A stretch of DNA of 58,119 bases from a virus. The notes beneath the pieces are model-generated. The model was not told where the DNA came from, did not search any database, and saw only the letters and a program-made list of their open reading frames with translations. How positions within the stretch are numbered: the stretch's first letter is position 1; each line of letters begins with the position of its first letter. The position numbers and the translations under genes are program-made. Location: positions 1 through 58,119 of IMG/VR virus record IMGVR_UViG_3300035670_000245; one strand, given 5' to 3'. Shown one piece after another: positions 50,522 through 58,007 of this stretch.

Positions 50522-52162
50522 TTAGTATCCCATGATTGCATCAGCGGGTTTAAAGCCAGACGATTGCGTACCTGGAGTGTAGTCCCATATACTAAACCTA
50601 GGTCTACTCATTATACCATACCGCAATGCGTCATATAAGTGGTCAAAATTGACTTTAGTGTCAATATCCTCTGGATTGTTTTTGTCCAAAGGCAGTACCG
50701 GTAGCTGGGCAATAAGGTTAGTACAGTTGTCTGTAATAACTAATCGGGGTTCTTCAGTGAATTCATCTATCTGAAGTCTCCGGTGTATCTCGTTTTTACC
50801 TGCTACCCTAGATCCCGCAGACCTATCTGATGGCCTCCACCTACATCCTTCAGATATCATCTGCTCTGCTAGTGATGGGCCTGTATCTCCCCGCTTATGC
50901 CAGCAAGAAGAGTCCAATACTCCGTACTTAATCTGCCCATCTCCCTGCTCTACTTCTAAAATCATACGTGCTAGGTCTTTAGCTAGCACCTTGCTGACAT
51001 AAAGTTCCCGGTAAACAATAAGTTGCTCAGAAGGAGAAACAGCAAACCAGAGAACAGCAGAATAAGAGCCATATCCATAATCACAAGCCCTAAATTTGAC
51101 CCAGTTTTTGGGTATTTCACAGGCCGGGATAACATGCTCTTTTCGATTGAACTCAGGAAAAGCCGCTCCCTCTGCAACATCCCAGTTTCCCTCCAACAAT
51201 TGCTTGCGTTGATGCTCAGGTAGAGACAAAAGCATCGTCTCATAGTCCCCTTGATCCGCAAGGTAGGGGTTATCTGTCAGCAAAGCAGGTATAAACCTAC
51301 GTTTGAACAGGGGTTGCCCCTCTTTACTGTGTCCTTTGGGGTACACCAACGTCTCATTGGTGTCTATATCGGTAGCCCAGAAGCTATTTCCTGGCCTAGA
51401 GGGGTCAATAAACATCTTTTTAACCCATGCATGACCCGGACCCCCTGGGTTTGTGGTAGCCCTCATAAAGATAGGCAGGTCTGGGGCGGTACTCCGTAGC
51501 CGTGAACGCATATAGTTCCAGGCAAACGGGGTAGACCACTGGGTTAACTCGTCAAAACCTACCCAACTAAAGGCCAAACCCTGATACCGTAGTACGTCCT
51601 CGTCCCTATCGAGGTAGGAAAACCATAATCTACCACCCTGTGGGGTAACCCATTGCATTTTTCTCTCTGACCACTTGATGCCTGGGTAGATTTTGGGGTA
51701 CATCTCTTGGGACTTCCATATGAGTTCCCGTAATTCTTCTGTTGTATGTCGTAATAGCAAGCCACTAAACTGCGGATGACCCATGTAACGTAGTGGATCT
51801 GCCAACATGGCGTAGCTTTTGCCTCCTCCTGCTGCTCCTCCGTAGAGAACTTCACGTTCTCCCGCTGCAAGAAATGCTGTCTGTGGGCCAGGGTTTGGTT
51901 TAAAGATGACATTTTGTGTCTCTAGTACCTGCTCAAGTTCGGAGTTCTGCCGGTTCTCCTCCTGGGCTATCACTTCCTCTATCGATATTTCTCTTATTTC
52001 TGGGTTTATTAACTCGCTCTGCTGCTTCTGCAAGTTTTTTTGCCTTCTCGACTCCCCTGCTGCCTTTGCGATTTTCGTACTTTTCTGCAAGCTCAATCGC
52101 CTTTTTGTACCTGATGGCCCAGGACCAGTAGCTTGAGGAGATGCTTTGGTTTTTTTGTTCAC
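50522..52162 (-). CDS. terL: Terminase large subunit
   Basis: A 546-residue packaging motor. The ATPase Walker A is GGAAGGGKS (residues 108-116), Walker B is VGFDE (about 183), with a motif III TTNPGG later. The nuclease part has Asp in RACDYGYGSY (about 365), VLDSS, and DHLYDALRYG near the C-terminus. The N-terminal 77 residues are Lys/Gln-rich and overlap the preceding gene in another frame. ATG is the furthest upstream; a later start would remove the overlap but also the N-terminal tail. Confidence 0.93.
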   Translation of the reverse strand: MNKKTKASPQATGPGPSGTKRRLSLQKSTKIAKAAGESRRQKNLQKQQSELINPEIREISIEEVIAQEENRQNSELEQVLETQNVIFKPNPGPQTAFLAAGEREVLYGGAAGGGKSYAMLADPLRYMGHPQFSGLLLRHTTEELRELIWKSQEMYPKIYPGIKWSERKMQWVTPQGGRLWFSYLDRDEDVLRYQGLAFSWVGFDELTQWSTPFAWNYMRSRLRSTAPDLPIFMRATTNPGGPGHAWVKKMFIDPSRPGNSFWATDIDTNETLVYPKGHSKEGQPLFKRRFIPALLTDNPYLADQGDYETMLLSLPEHQRKQLLEGNWDVAEGAAFPEFNRKEHVIPACEIPKNWVKFRACDYGYGSYSAVLWFAVSPSEQLIVYRELYVSKVLAKDLARMILEVEQGDGQIKYGVLDSSCWHKRGDTGPSLAEQMISEGCRWRPSDRSAGSRVAGKNEIHRRLQIDEFTEEPRLVITDNCTNLIAQLPVLPLDKNNPEDIDTKVNFDHLYDALRYGIMSRPRFSIWDYTPGTQSSGFKPADAIMGY

Positions 52163-52469
52163 TTCGTATTCTTTTCAACAGCCCTAAGTGGGATATGTAC
52201 CTACCTGTAACTTTATGCAGCCATGCTGCTACATGCCTACTAGAGTACCTTCTTAAATAATCCTTGGCTTTATCTAGTGCTTCTAGTTCTAGCGGGATAG
52301 GATCAAGCACATATGGATCTTCTTCGTTCTCTTTATACCCAAATGGTACCCTTGTTCTAGTACTCAGTCTTGGTATTTGTACAAACTCCCCTTCCTTTGT
52401 TACAGATTTAGGTTGAGGTAAGATCCATCTTCCTGCTGATTCTTTTACTGGTAGTGCTTTATTCCACAT
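51933..52469 (-). CDS. Conserved phage protein overlapping TerL (178 aa)
   Basis: Between TerS and TerL. It contains LDKAKDYLRRYSSRHVAAWL then HKVTGRYISHLGLLKRI, a helix-turn-helix-like basic region found upstream of TerL in related phages. It shares about 230 bp with TerL in another frame. A role in packaging or DNA recognition is likely but not shown. Confidence 0.7.
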   Translation of the reverse strand: MWNKALPVKESAGRWILPQPKSVTKEGEFVQIPRLSTRTRVPFGYKENEEDPYVLDPIPLELEALDKAKDYLRRYSSRHVAAWLHKVTGRYISHLGLLKRIRSEQKNQSISSSYWSWAIRYKKAIELAEKYENRKGSRGVEKAKKLAEAAERVNKPRNKRNIDRGSDSPGGEPAELRT

Positions 52470-52827
52470 CCTTGTCTTTAGGCGGTAGGATCATAAGACC
52501 ATTACTAGCCTCCACCTGTACCTTTTCAGTTTTAACCAGCCCGACCCTATCAAGCAGGTCTTTAGCTGCACTCAGCTTCTCACGAAGACCCAACTCTGTA
52601 GGATCAACCATCCCACTAACAAGGGACATTGCGGCACGGGGAGCGTTACGAGCCATATATAGCTGGGTTCGCTCCATGATTTCTTCTTTAATTCCTTTAA
52701 TGATTTCGGTAGTTGAAACATTTTCAGAGTATCCCGCAAGTATTTTAGCACGAACAACATCCCCTCCAGCTTCATCGAAGAGGACATCTAAAAATTTTTG
52801 TTGTCTTTCAGTCAGATTTCTTGCCAT
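52459..52827 (-). CDS. terS: Terminase small subunit (probable)
   Basis: A 122-residue protein starting ARNLTERQQKFLDVLFDEAGGDVV then AGYSENVSTTEIIKG, a helix-turn-helix DNA-binding start seen in small terminases. Position two genes before TerL supports it. Confidence 0.8.
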   Translation of the reverse strand: MARNLTERQQKFLDVLFDEAGGDVVRAKILAGYSENVSTTEIIKGIKEEIMERTQLYMARNAPRAAMSLVSGMVDPTELGLREKLSAAKDLLDRVGLVKTEKVQVEASNGLMILPPKDKDVE

Positions 52828-52835
52828 ATCAATCC

Positions 52836-53051
52836 TTAAATTATTTTCTTTTTGTCTTCGTATTCTACGCAGCCATAATGAAGATCTCCAAAAATGCCTT
52901 GTTCTTCCATCTGTTCAATCAAGACATCTGCCATTTCTTCTGCGAATACTTCACACTTTTCTTTGTCGGTGTAGATCTTACTATCTTTTAATGTTGCTTC
53001 GTTGCAGCCACCAAACAGAATTGAACAGAGAACAAATTTGGCGACCCACAT
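52836..53051 (-). CDS. Small lipoprotein candidate (71 aa)
   Basis: A hydrophobic N-terminus ending LFGGC (residues 12-16) is a lipobox-like signal, followed by an acidic soluble domain with two more cysteines. It may be a lipoprotein in the outer or inner membrane. Its role in the late operon is unclear; superinfection exclusion is one option. Confidence 0.55.
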   Translation of the reverse strand: MWVAKFVLCSILFGGCNEATLKDSKIYTDKEKCEVFAEEMADVLIEQMEEQGIFGDLHYGCVEYEDKKKII

Positions 53052-53059
53052 AATTTTTC

Positions 53060-53395
53060 CTAGAATTGTTTAGGTATAAAATGTTCTTTTACATAAACAG
53101 TTATTACCACACTACTGTCTATGTTTGCAGAACCTTTAAGGCTTTCTCCCTTTACCAACCACAAAGGGGTAGTAGCCTGGATGATTGCATTGCCTTCGAT
53201 CTCTACATTGTATGCCAATGCTACGTCAGAAGCTGTAGTTGAATTGTACCACTCCAGTGTAAAGGTACGCTTACTAGCTGCTGCATTGGAAATAATAATA
53301 CTCTGTACCTCTGTCTCATAGTTTGTAGGTACGCTGTATATTGTTCCACCGCCGGTAGTTAACTCCAGGGCTACGGTTCTGTTTTTAGTTTCCAT
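53060..53395 (-). CDS. Structural protein candidate (111 aa)
   Basis: Beta-sandwich composition with IIISNAAASKRTFTLEWYN in the middle. Shares its stop/start region with the larger structural protein upstream, so the two may work together on the virion surface. Confidence 0.6.
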   Translation of the reverse strand: METKNRTVALELTTGGGTIYSVPTNYETEVQSIIISNAAASKRTFTLEWYNSTTASDVALAYNVEIEGNAIIQATTPLWLVKGESLKGSANIDSSVVITVYVKEHFIPKQF

Positions 53396-54624
53396 TATGT
53401 AAGATCGTAAAATTCCATAGTTCCTACTATATCATCCGTCCCTGAAGTTACCCTAGCAGCTAATGTGAATGTGTCACTTGTGCCGCCAATAGTTCTGCCA
53501 AGTTGTAATCCAAAATTATAAGAACCATTAACGTCTAACTGGGCACTAGCTTGATTAGTACCACTTACATATTCTGATCTAAGTATTGTGCCCCCGGATA
53601 AAGCTGTAGCCGTAATATCAAAGTCTACAGATGCAAATGTAGTTGTATCATAAGAAGCACCTGTTAACGTAGTATTTTTAATTAGTGCTATTTCATACAG
53701 AGAATTACCAGTGATTGTTGCTGAATATTTGTTTAATAAAATTACAGCATCTAGTCTATCACTAGCAAGGCGTATTGTTACAAGAGGTTCAAAAGAAGTG
53801 CCTACCGTTGTAGTACCTGTCATTCTAGCTACAAGAGGGGCTACCTTTCTTTCATATCCTCCCTCAGACAATACAGTACTACATATCTGTTTTAATACAG
53901 AAGCAGAAGCTGTACTTGCGGTATTAGTTATTTCGTATCGTATTGGCAGTGTAGCAGTTGTCATATAGACACTGTCTAGCACATTGGCATGATGGAACGT
54001 ATGGGCTACATAGTATTCACCGTTTATAATAAATCCACAGCGAACAGACCCTACACCTAACCACTCAACATCTATCCAAAATATTTGGGACTTGGTTAGG
54101 TCTAGAGTCAAACCACTATCTCCAGTCCCGTTTAGCTTGTCTCCATTCCAGCTAGCTTGCGCTACTTTTGTATCTACGGCTGAACCAGATATGTAAGATC
54201 TTTTTACAAGATTAACTGTTGTACCGTCTTGCTCAAGAAATATACCATTGTTAGCACCAAAGAAACCTACCCTTTGTCGTAGCCCTGTCTTAGCTGCATT
54301 AAATACAAAAGTATTTAGAATGAGCAGGCTTTTTCCAGGCTGGTAAGAAAATACTCGTTTAGTCTCACGGATAACCTGATTCCCAGATCCGGTATCTACA
54401 TTTAACGAGACTGTGCTTGTGTCTGCAGAATGAGTTGCAGAAGCTGTGCCTGATGTAGCTGTATCGAACAAACCATTGTCAGCATAGCGGTGGCTGCTAT
54501 CAAACAGTGTGAAAGGCTCACTAACCCGAATCCGTCCAAAGGCATCCAGGGCGGTTCCATAGAAGTTGACATTGCCTTGCCCCTCTTTAATACGGACATA
54601 TTCAGGATAATGGGTTATGGACAT
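53395..54624 (-). CDS. Virion structural protein, beta-rich (409 aa)
   Basis: Starts SITHYPEYVRIKEGQG and contains AFGRIRVSEPFTLFDSSHRY (about residues 28-47), then a jelly-roll-like core (WNGDKLNGTGDSGLTLDLTK). This family is frequent in aquatic phages as a structural or decoration protein. Confidence 0.7.
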   Translation of the reverse strand: MSITHYPEYVRIKEGQGNVNFYGTALDAFGRIRVSEPFTLFDSSHRYADNGLFDTATSGTASATHSADTSTVSLNVDTGSGNQVIRETKRVFSYQPGKSLLILNTFVFNAAKTGLRQRVGFFGANNGIFLEQDGTTVNLVKRSYISGSAVDTKVAQASWNGDKLNGTGDSGLTLDLTKSQIFWIDVEWLGVGSVRCGFIINGEYYVAHTFHHANVLDSVYMTTATLPIRYEITNTASTASASVLKQICSTVLSEGGYERKVAPLVARMTGTTTVGTSFEPLVTIRLASDRLDAVILLNKYSATITGNSLYEIALIKNTTLTGASYDTTTFASVDFDITATALSGGTILRSEYVSGTNQASAQLDVNGSYNFGLQLGRTIGGTSDTFTLAARVTSGTDDIVGTMEFYDLT

Positions 54625-55010
54625 TAGTCTCTAAACTTTTTTACTTTTTTAGCAACTGCTTTAGGTTGGCTGACAAATTGCTTACCTGCCTTTGTGCCTT
54701 CCCTTTTAGCTTTCGTAGTAGCTGCATATTCTTTCGATGACAGTGACTTGATAGCTTTCTCAGGTAGATACCTCTCTCCAGTTGCGCCTGGACCAATAGT
54801 TGACGGCTTACCACTCTTTGTTCTCCATTTTTGTTTAGTCCATTCAGAAAGAGATTTTTGTTCCTTGGTCTTGCTACCAGTGTAACCGCCCCCCTTATCC
54901 TTATAGATCTTTCCTGCTAATTGCATAGCCCTGGCGGAGTGCTTACCACCCATCTTAGCCTTGGCCTCTGCCTTGGCTTTCTCCCAAAGCTGTGGGTTAC
55001 TTCTTCCCAT
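54624..55010 (-). CDS. DUF5872-like basic protein (128 aa)
   Basis: The core [20 protein letters not shown] and [20 protein letters not shown] fits the DUF5872 type, a small basic family shared by cellular genomes and aquatic phages. The N-terminal [19 protein letters not shown] part is a phage-specific extension. Lys-rich, so it may bind nucleic acid. Confidence 0.7.
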   Translation of the reverse strand: MGRSNPQLWEKAKAEAKAKMGGKHSARAMQLAGKIYKDKGGGYTGSKTKEQKSLSEWTKQKWRTKSGKPSTIGPGATGERYLPEKAIKSLSSKEYAATTKAKREGTKAGKQFVSQPKAVAKKVKKFRD

Positions 55011-55143
55011 TCTTTTTAGGCCGTGCCTTGCCTGCAGAACTTAAAGCAATAGCGATAGCCTGCTTCTGTGGCTTACCCCGTTTCATCTCCGCTTTAATGT
55101 TCTGGGAGATTACTTTTTCACTAGAACCTTTTTTAAGAGGCAT
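54997..55143 (-). CDS. Small basic protein, DUF6496-like (48 aa)
   Basis: A 48-codon frame, [20 protein letters not shown], then [20 protein letters not shown] and a basic tail, matches a recurrent phage micro-protein type. It overlaps the start of the downstream gene by 14 bp. No clear ribosome site beyond AAAGGCTGA. Confidence 0.75.
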   Translation of the reverse strand: MPLKKGSSEKVISQNIKAEMKRGKPQKQAIAIALSSAGKARPKKNGKK

Positions 55144-55145
55144 AA

Positions 55146-55418
55146 TCAGCCTTTCTTGGCTTTCTTGGCAGGTGCCTTAGCCATCTTAACCGGAATGACC
55201 AGCATCCCCACAGCAGACTTTTTAGACCCCTTGCTGGGGGTTTTAGCTAGACATTTACCTGCTGCCTTACACTTAGCAGGAGAGGGGCACATATCACAAG
55301 CTTTAAACTTCTTAGCTACCCCACCCTTAGCCATATACCCCATCTTGTTACGAACTTCCTGGGGCAACTTAGCAAGGCCAGGGTTAGCTGCTTTGTCTAC
55401 TGGTTTCATTCCGGGCAT
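55146..55418 (-). CDS. Lys/Cys-rich basic protein with AKGG motif (90 aa)
   Basis: Contains [18 protein letters not shown] and a second CKAAGKC, so up to four cysteines may bind zinc, then a Lys-rich tail [13 protein letters not shown] resembling histone H1 tails. Likely a virion DNA-binding or head protein. Function unknown. Confidence 0.6.
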   Translation of the reverse strand: MPGMKPVDKAANPGLAKLPQEVRNKMGYMAKGGVAKKFKACDMCPSPAKCKAAGKCLAKTPSKGSKKSAVGMLVIPVKMAKAPAKKAKKG

Positions 55419-55429
55419 GATGGTTTCCT

Positions 55430-55936
55430 TTACTTGTTACGGCTACCGCCAGAGGCTTTTACAGAAGCACCACAGTTAGCCATACCCCCCTTGGCATAAT
55501 TCTTAGCCATGCCACCGCCCATCATCTTCTTGGTGCCCATGCCACCTGCAGCATACTTCTTAGCCATACCACCTTTAGCCATTGCACTACGGCCCACTTC
55601 CCCAAGTTTCTTTTTAAGTGCCCTACGCTCTGCAGGAGAGTAACCTTCTTCAACTTCTTCCAGGGTACGCTTAGTATTCTTAGCACTACCCATGTTATCT
55701 AGTTCTTCCTGAATAGCTTTCTTTTCTGCTGCAGTAAGACCCTTTTCTTTAGCCTTACCCTTTTCTTTCAGGGAAGCCTGCATGTCAGCCTTTTCTTTTT
55801 CAGTCAGGCGTACACTCTTTTCTTTCTTACCTGCATCTTCAGGCTGACCAAACATACTTTTCTTAGCTGCCTTGTCCATCTGTTCTACATTCTTAGGTCC
55901 AAGACGCTTTAGTACTTTACTCAATGCTGCTGCCAT
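55430..55936 (-). CDS. Basic protein with repeated AKGGMAK motifs (168 aa)
   Basis: Start at the ATG after AAAGGAATTTGAA; the longer frame lies in the upstream gene. A charged helical part (residues 1-125, with EKEKADMQASLKEKGKAKEK) and a C-terminal 45-residue tail in which Gly-Gly-Met-Ala-Lys recurs (MAKGGMAKKYAAGGMG, GGGMAKNYAKGGMANCG). Not recognised as an enzyme. Confidence 0.6.
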   Translation of the reverse strand: MAAALSKVLKRLGPKNVEQMDKAAKKSMFGQPEDAGKKEKSVRLTEKEKADMQASLKEKGKAKEKGLTAAEKKAIQEELDNMGSAKNTKRTLEEVEEGYSPAERRALKKKLGEVGRSAMAKGGMAKKYAAGGMGTKKMMGGGMAKNYAKGGMANCGASVKASGGSRNK

Positions 55937-55937
55937 T

Positions 55938-56255
55938 TCAAATTCCTTTCGTGTGTTTTTGGGATTTAGGGGGCAACTTCTTAGAACCTGACGGACCTGC
56001 CCACAGTCGCTTATCAGCCCAATATGCCGCAGATAATTTACCCTTGGCAATATTCTTTCCATGTCTTGCTTTAAAACTCTTCCTAGCCTCTTCACTGTAG
56101 TTATGCCCCATAGTGGCATCACCATAGTGAATCAACTTAACCTTGTCACCTTCCTTGGCTACAACCATTTCCTTTTTGCCAGGACGGTTAGACTTCTTGG
56201 GCTGGTTGTAACCAGTAAATCCCAGTTTCTTGTATCGTTCAGGGAATTCAGCCAT
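55938..56255 (-). CDS. DUF6321-like conserved phage protein (105 aa)
   Basis: The pattern AEFPERYKKLGFTGYNQPKK, then VVAKEGDKVKLIHYGD and SFKARHGKNIAKGKLSAAYW is a well-known basic phage family. It usually lies near terminase or structural genes; role unknown. Confidence 0.75.
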   Translation of the reverse strand: MAEFPERYKKLGFTGYNQPKKSNRPGKKEMVVAKEGDKVKLIHYGDATMGHNYSEEARKSFKARHGKNIAKGKLSAAYWADKRLWAGPSGSKKLPPKSQKHTKGI

Positions 56256-56256
56256 G

Positions 56257-56712
56257 TTACTTTTTCTTGGGTGCAGGCTTTTTAGCTACTGGTTTTTTAG
56301 CTACAGGCTTTTTAACTGCTGGTTTCTTTTTGACCATCCCGCCTTTGGCAAAGTCTTCACCAGTAGCCCGACTGTATTCATTGGCAATAGAATCCCGCAT
56401 ATCGTCTGAACTTTGTAGCTTACGCTTATTTGCATTAATACGATTCTTAAGAGACTTGTCAGACATTAAACCAGGAAATTTTTTCTGCCTTTCTTTTAAC
56501 TCTTTGACCATTTCTTTGTTGCCAGTGCGCCGGTCTAGTTCTTGTTTGGCATAGTGCTTTTCGTCAGAAGTTCCGCTCTTAGCAGCTTTTTCTAACTCAT
56601 CTTTTTTCATTCTTTCAACTTTACGTTGAACTTCAGCTTCTTCAACTACTCTTTTTGTGTAACCACTTTTATCTTTTTTAGCTAACTTTGCTGCAAATTT
56701 ACCGAGCGACAT
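56257..56712 (-). CDS. Lys-rich protein with histone-like tail (151 aa)
   Basis: Start at MSLGKF after GGAGGAAGTGAA. A charged helical body, then DFAKGGMVKKKP and a tail of KKPVAKK repeats like that of histone H1. It probably binds DNA or packs with it. Confidence 0.6.
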   Translation of the reverse strand: MSLGKFAAKLAKKDKSGYTKRVVEEAEVQRKVERMKKDELEKAAKSGTSDEKHYAKQELDRRTGNKEMVKELKERQKKFPGLMSDKSLKNRINANKRKLQSSDDMRDSIANEYSRATGEDFAKGGMVKKKPAVKKPVAKKPVAKKPAPKKK

Positions 56713-56713
56713 T

Positions 56714-56923
56714 TCACTTCCTCCATCCAAGGGAACGCATAGAAGACTCTACCTGAGCCAAAGAAAAAAGTATTCCTGTCCGTTCCTTCAAGGCAACACG
56801 AACAAAGAATACATCCGAGTGGGGTACATGTAGATTGTCTAGATAGTTCCCTACAAGTGCTTCATAGAAATCTTCTAGTACAAAATTATCACGTAGGTAT
56901 ACAGTTTTTTTAGATTTAGTCAA
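56714..56923 (-). CDS. Small protein at the head of the late operon (69 aa)
   Basis: The first gene after the late promoter at 57,181. A mixed alpha/beta protein (VYLRDNFVLEDFYEALVG...). Ends just before the start of the Lys-rich gene. Not recognised. Confidence 0.6.
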   Translation of the reverse strand: MTKSKKTVYLRDNFVLEDFYEALVGNYLDNLHVPHSDVFFVRVALKERTGILFSLAQVESSMRSLGWRK

Positions 56924-57105
56924 GCTATTTCTGCAGTTTCAAAGGTACAGATAGAAACTACACATTTAGGGGATACAGATAGTATCTATGTAGGTGTGTC
57001 ACTTTAGGTGTGACACTTAAGTGAGTGTGTGTTTTTTAGGGGTAGTCCTAAGTTTATATATGTAATGTGTTAATTACTTTATTTTATAAACTTTAAATAC
57101 ATTAC

Positions 57106-57150
57106 AGTTATATAGTTTTTTATAGTTATAATATTATATAGTTATAGTAT
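57106..57150. other. AT-only tract with TATAGTT repeats
   Basis: About 45 bases with almost only A and T, with TATAGTT repeated about four times. It would melt easily and could be the DNA-unwinding element of an origin next to the iterons. Confidence 0.5.
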
Positions 57151-57180
57151 TAAACACTCTCACACTTTCCCTTAACGGTA

Positions 57181-57209
57181 GTTATACACACGTTTTAGTG
57201 TTTTGTCAA
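57181..57209 (-). promoter_or_regulatory. Late-operon sigma-70 promoter
   Basis: On the - strand TTGACA, a 17-nt spacer, then TATAAC with TACCG after it. Near-perfect consensus. It reads into the right arm, whose first gene starts at 56,923. A second TTGACA lies 13 bp upstream. The -10 context GTATAACTAC equals that of the capsid promoter. Confidence 0.85.
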
Positions 57210-57428
57210 GACTTATGTCAATAAAACCTAAAATAAATATTTCTGTACATCTTCTTGACGTTTAAGATTTTAGCATATTTTCTGTCCCGTGTCAAATCAC
57301 TAAGCATATGCGTCTACCGATATATGAAAACCAGTGTTAACATTTGTGTGTGATAAGGCATGTTAGTGATTACTAACTAATACTAAAAACCTGATCTGTG
57401 TAAGAGTCCATATACATATAACGCCAGA

Positions 57429-57456
57429 CCCCCCGGTGGCCCAGGCCCGGCCCCCC
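57429..57456 (-). other. G-quadruplex motif
   Basis: On the - strand GGGGGG-CC-GGG-CCT-GGG-CCACC-GGGGGG. Four G-runs with loops of 2, 3 and 5 nt make a canonical quadruplex motif, rare in a genome of moderate GC content. Confidence 0.75.
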
Positions 57457-57457
57457 T

Positions 57458-57526
57458 CGCATGATGCACGGGCGCAGGATGTCACATACGCATGATGCGA
57501 TCACGACATCACGGATAGCGCATGAT
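57458..57526 (+). repeat. Three iterons CGCATGATGC
   Basis: CGCATGATGC (57,458), CGCATGATGCG (57,489) and CGCATGAT (57,519) are spaced 31 and 30 bp, about three helical turns, so a protein could bind them on one face. Typical of origin or repressor-binding arrays. Confidence 0.65.
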
Positions 57527-57548
57527 ATTTGCTATGCAAATCAAGGGG

Positions 57549-57870
57549 TTAGATCTAAGGTTATACTGATTTCATATCAGTATCTGGTCAAAAATCGAAA
57601 GTGAACCGGGCCGATTCCGACAGGTGGTCAAAGATTGACCAGTCGGTGCATCAATTGCCCCTTTTCATTTTACAAATGAAGGGGTGGGGTCTGGTCATTG
57701 CCGAACCTTCGTCAATAAGTTTGGCTATGCCAAAAAGCTAGTTTGACCCCTTGCCAATGTAATTGGCACGGTCTGTGCTTCTGGTCGATTCCCCGAAACC
57801 GAGTCGGCTTTGCCTTGCCTCATCACATACGAAACTTCCCGTCAGCCTTTGGCTTCCTGCGTGGAAGTTT
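57549..57870 (+). repeat. Dense hairpin array (right part, joins the left part across the circle)
   Basis: Stems (bp, loop): 57,549-57,558 palindrome; 57,563-57,583 (8, TTCAT); 57,617-57,646 (5+7, AGA); 57,658-57,684 (CCCCTT and CATTT stems, TAC loop); 57,702-57,711 (degenerate palindromic repeat); 57,720-57,734 (6, TAT); 57,752-57,768 (7, GTA); 57,832-57,870 (8 outer, nested 4, TTT). It continues into the large stem-loop and then the left part. Confidence 0.85.
57702..57711 (+). repeat. Degenerate copy of the palindromic repeat
   Basis: CGAACCTTCG then TCAATAAG, matching the 3' half and AATAA flank of the repeats at 1,365-3,410, with a mismatched outer left arm. Confidence 0.65.
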
Positions 57871-57909
57871 TGGCATGGCCTTTGCTGGGGGTCAAAATCG
57901 ACCGGCAGA

Positions 57910-58007
57910 CCTTTCATGGGTTTCATGGGGACTAGTAAATTACCCCTTGAAGCTTTGGTGAAAGGGGAATAATTTACAGTCCCCTTCTTATGAAACCCAA
58001 TGAAAGG
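57910..58007 (+). promoter_or_regulatory. Large stem-loop sequestering the first gene's ribosome binding site
   Basis: CCTTTCAT pairs with ATGAAAGG, GGGTTTCAT with ATGAAACCC, GGGGACT with AGTCCCC, GTAAATT with AATTTAC, and CCCCTT with AAGGGG: about 37 bp in a 98-nt element with small bulges. The loop is GAAGCTTTGGTGA. The 3' base contains the ribosome site of the first gene, whose ATG is 10 nt away. A close relative lies at 2,491-2,544. Confidence 0.85.

Larger units (their letters stand above)
56924..57992. other. Control region between the divergent arms
   Basis: About 1 kb without a convincing gene; the short frames near 57,740-57,970 overlap hairpins, lack ribosome sites and look like chance. 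From left to right: hairpins GATAC/GTATC (56,972-56,986) and GTGTCAC/GTGACAC (56,996-57,016); TGTAATGT/ACATTACA (57,061-57,106); AT-only run; late promoter (57,181-57,209); GTTAGT/ACTAAC (57,362-57,377); G-quadruplex motif; three iterons; then the dense hairpin array and the large stem-loop. Confidence 0.85.

Noticed and set aside
57255-57281. TTGACG-N15-TATTTT as the left-arm promoter
   Set aside because: Short spacer and poor -10; more than 700 bp from the first gene. Left as unproven.
57778-57801. GGTCGATTCCCCGAAACC-like stretch as a tRNA T-arm or att site
   Set aside because: No cloverleaf or acceptor stem can be formed around it.
57738-57972. Open frames on both strands in the control region
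   Set aside because: They overlap hairpins, lack ribosome sites and have protein-unlike composition.
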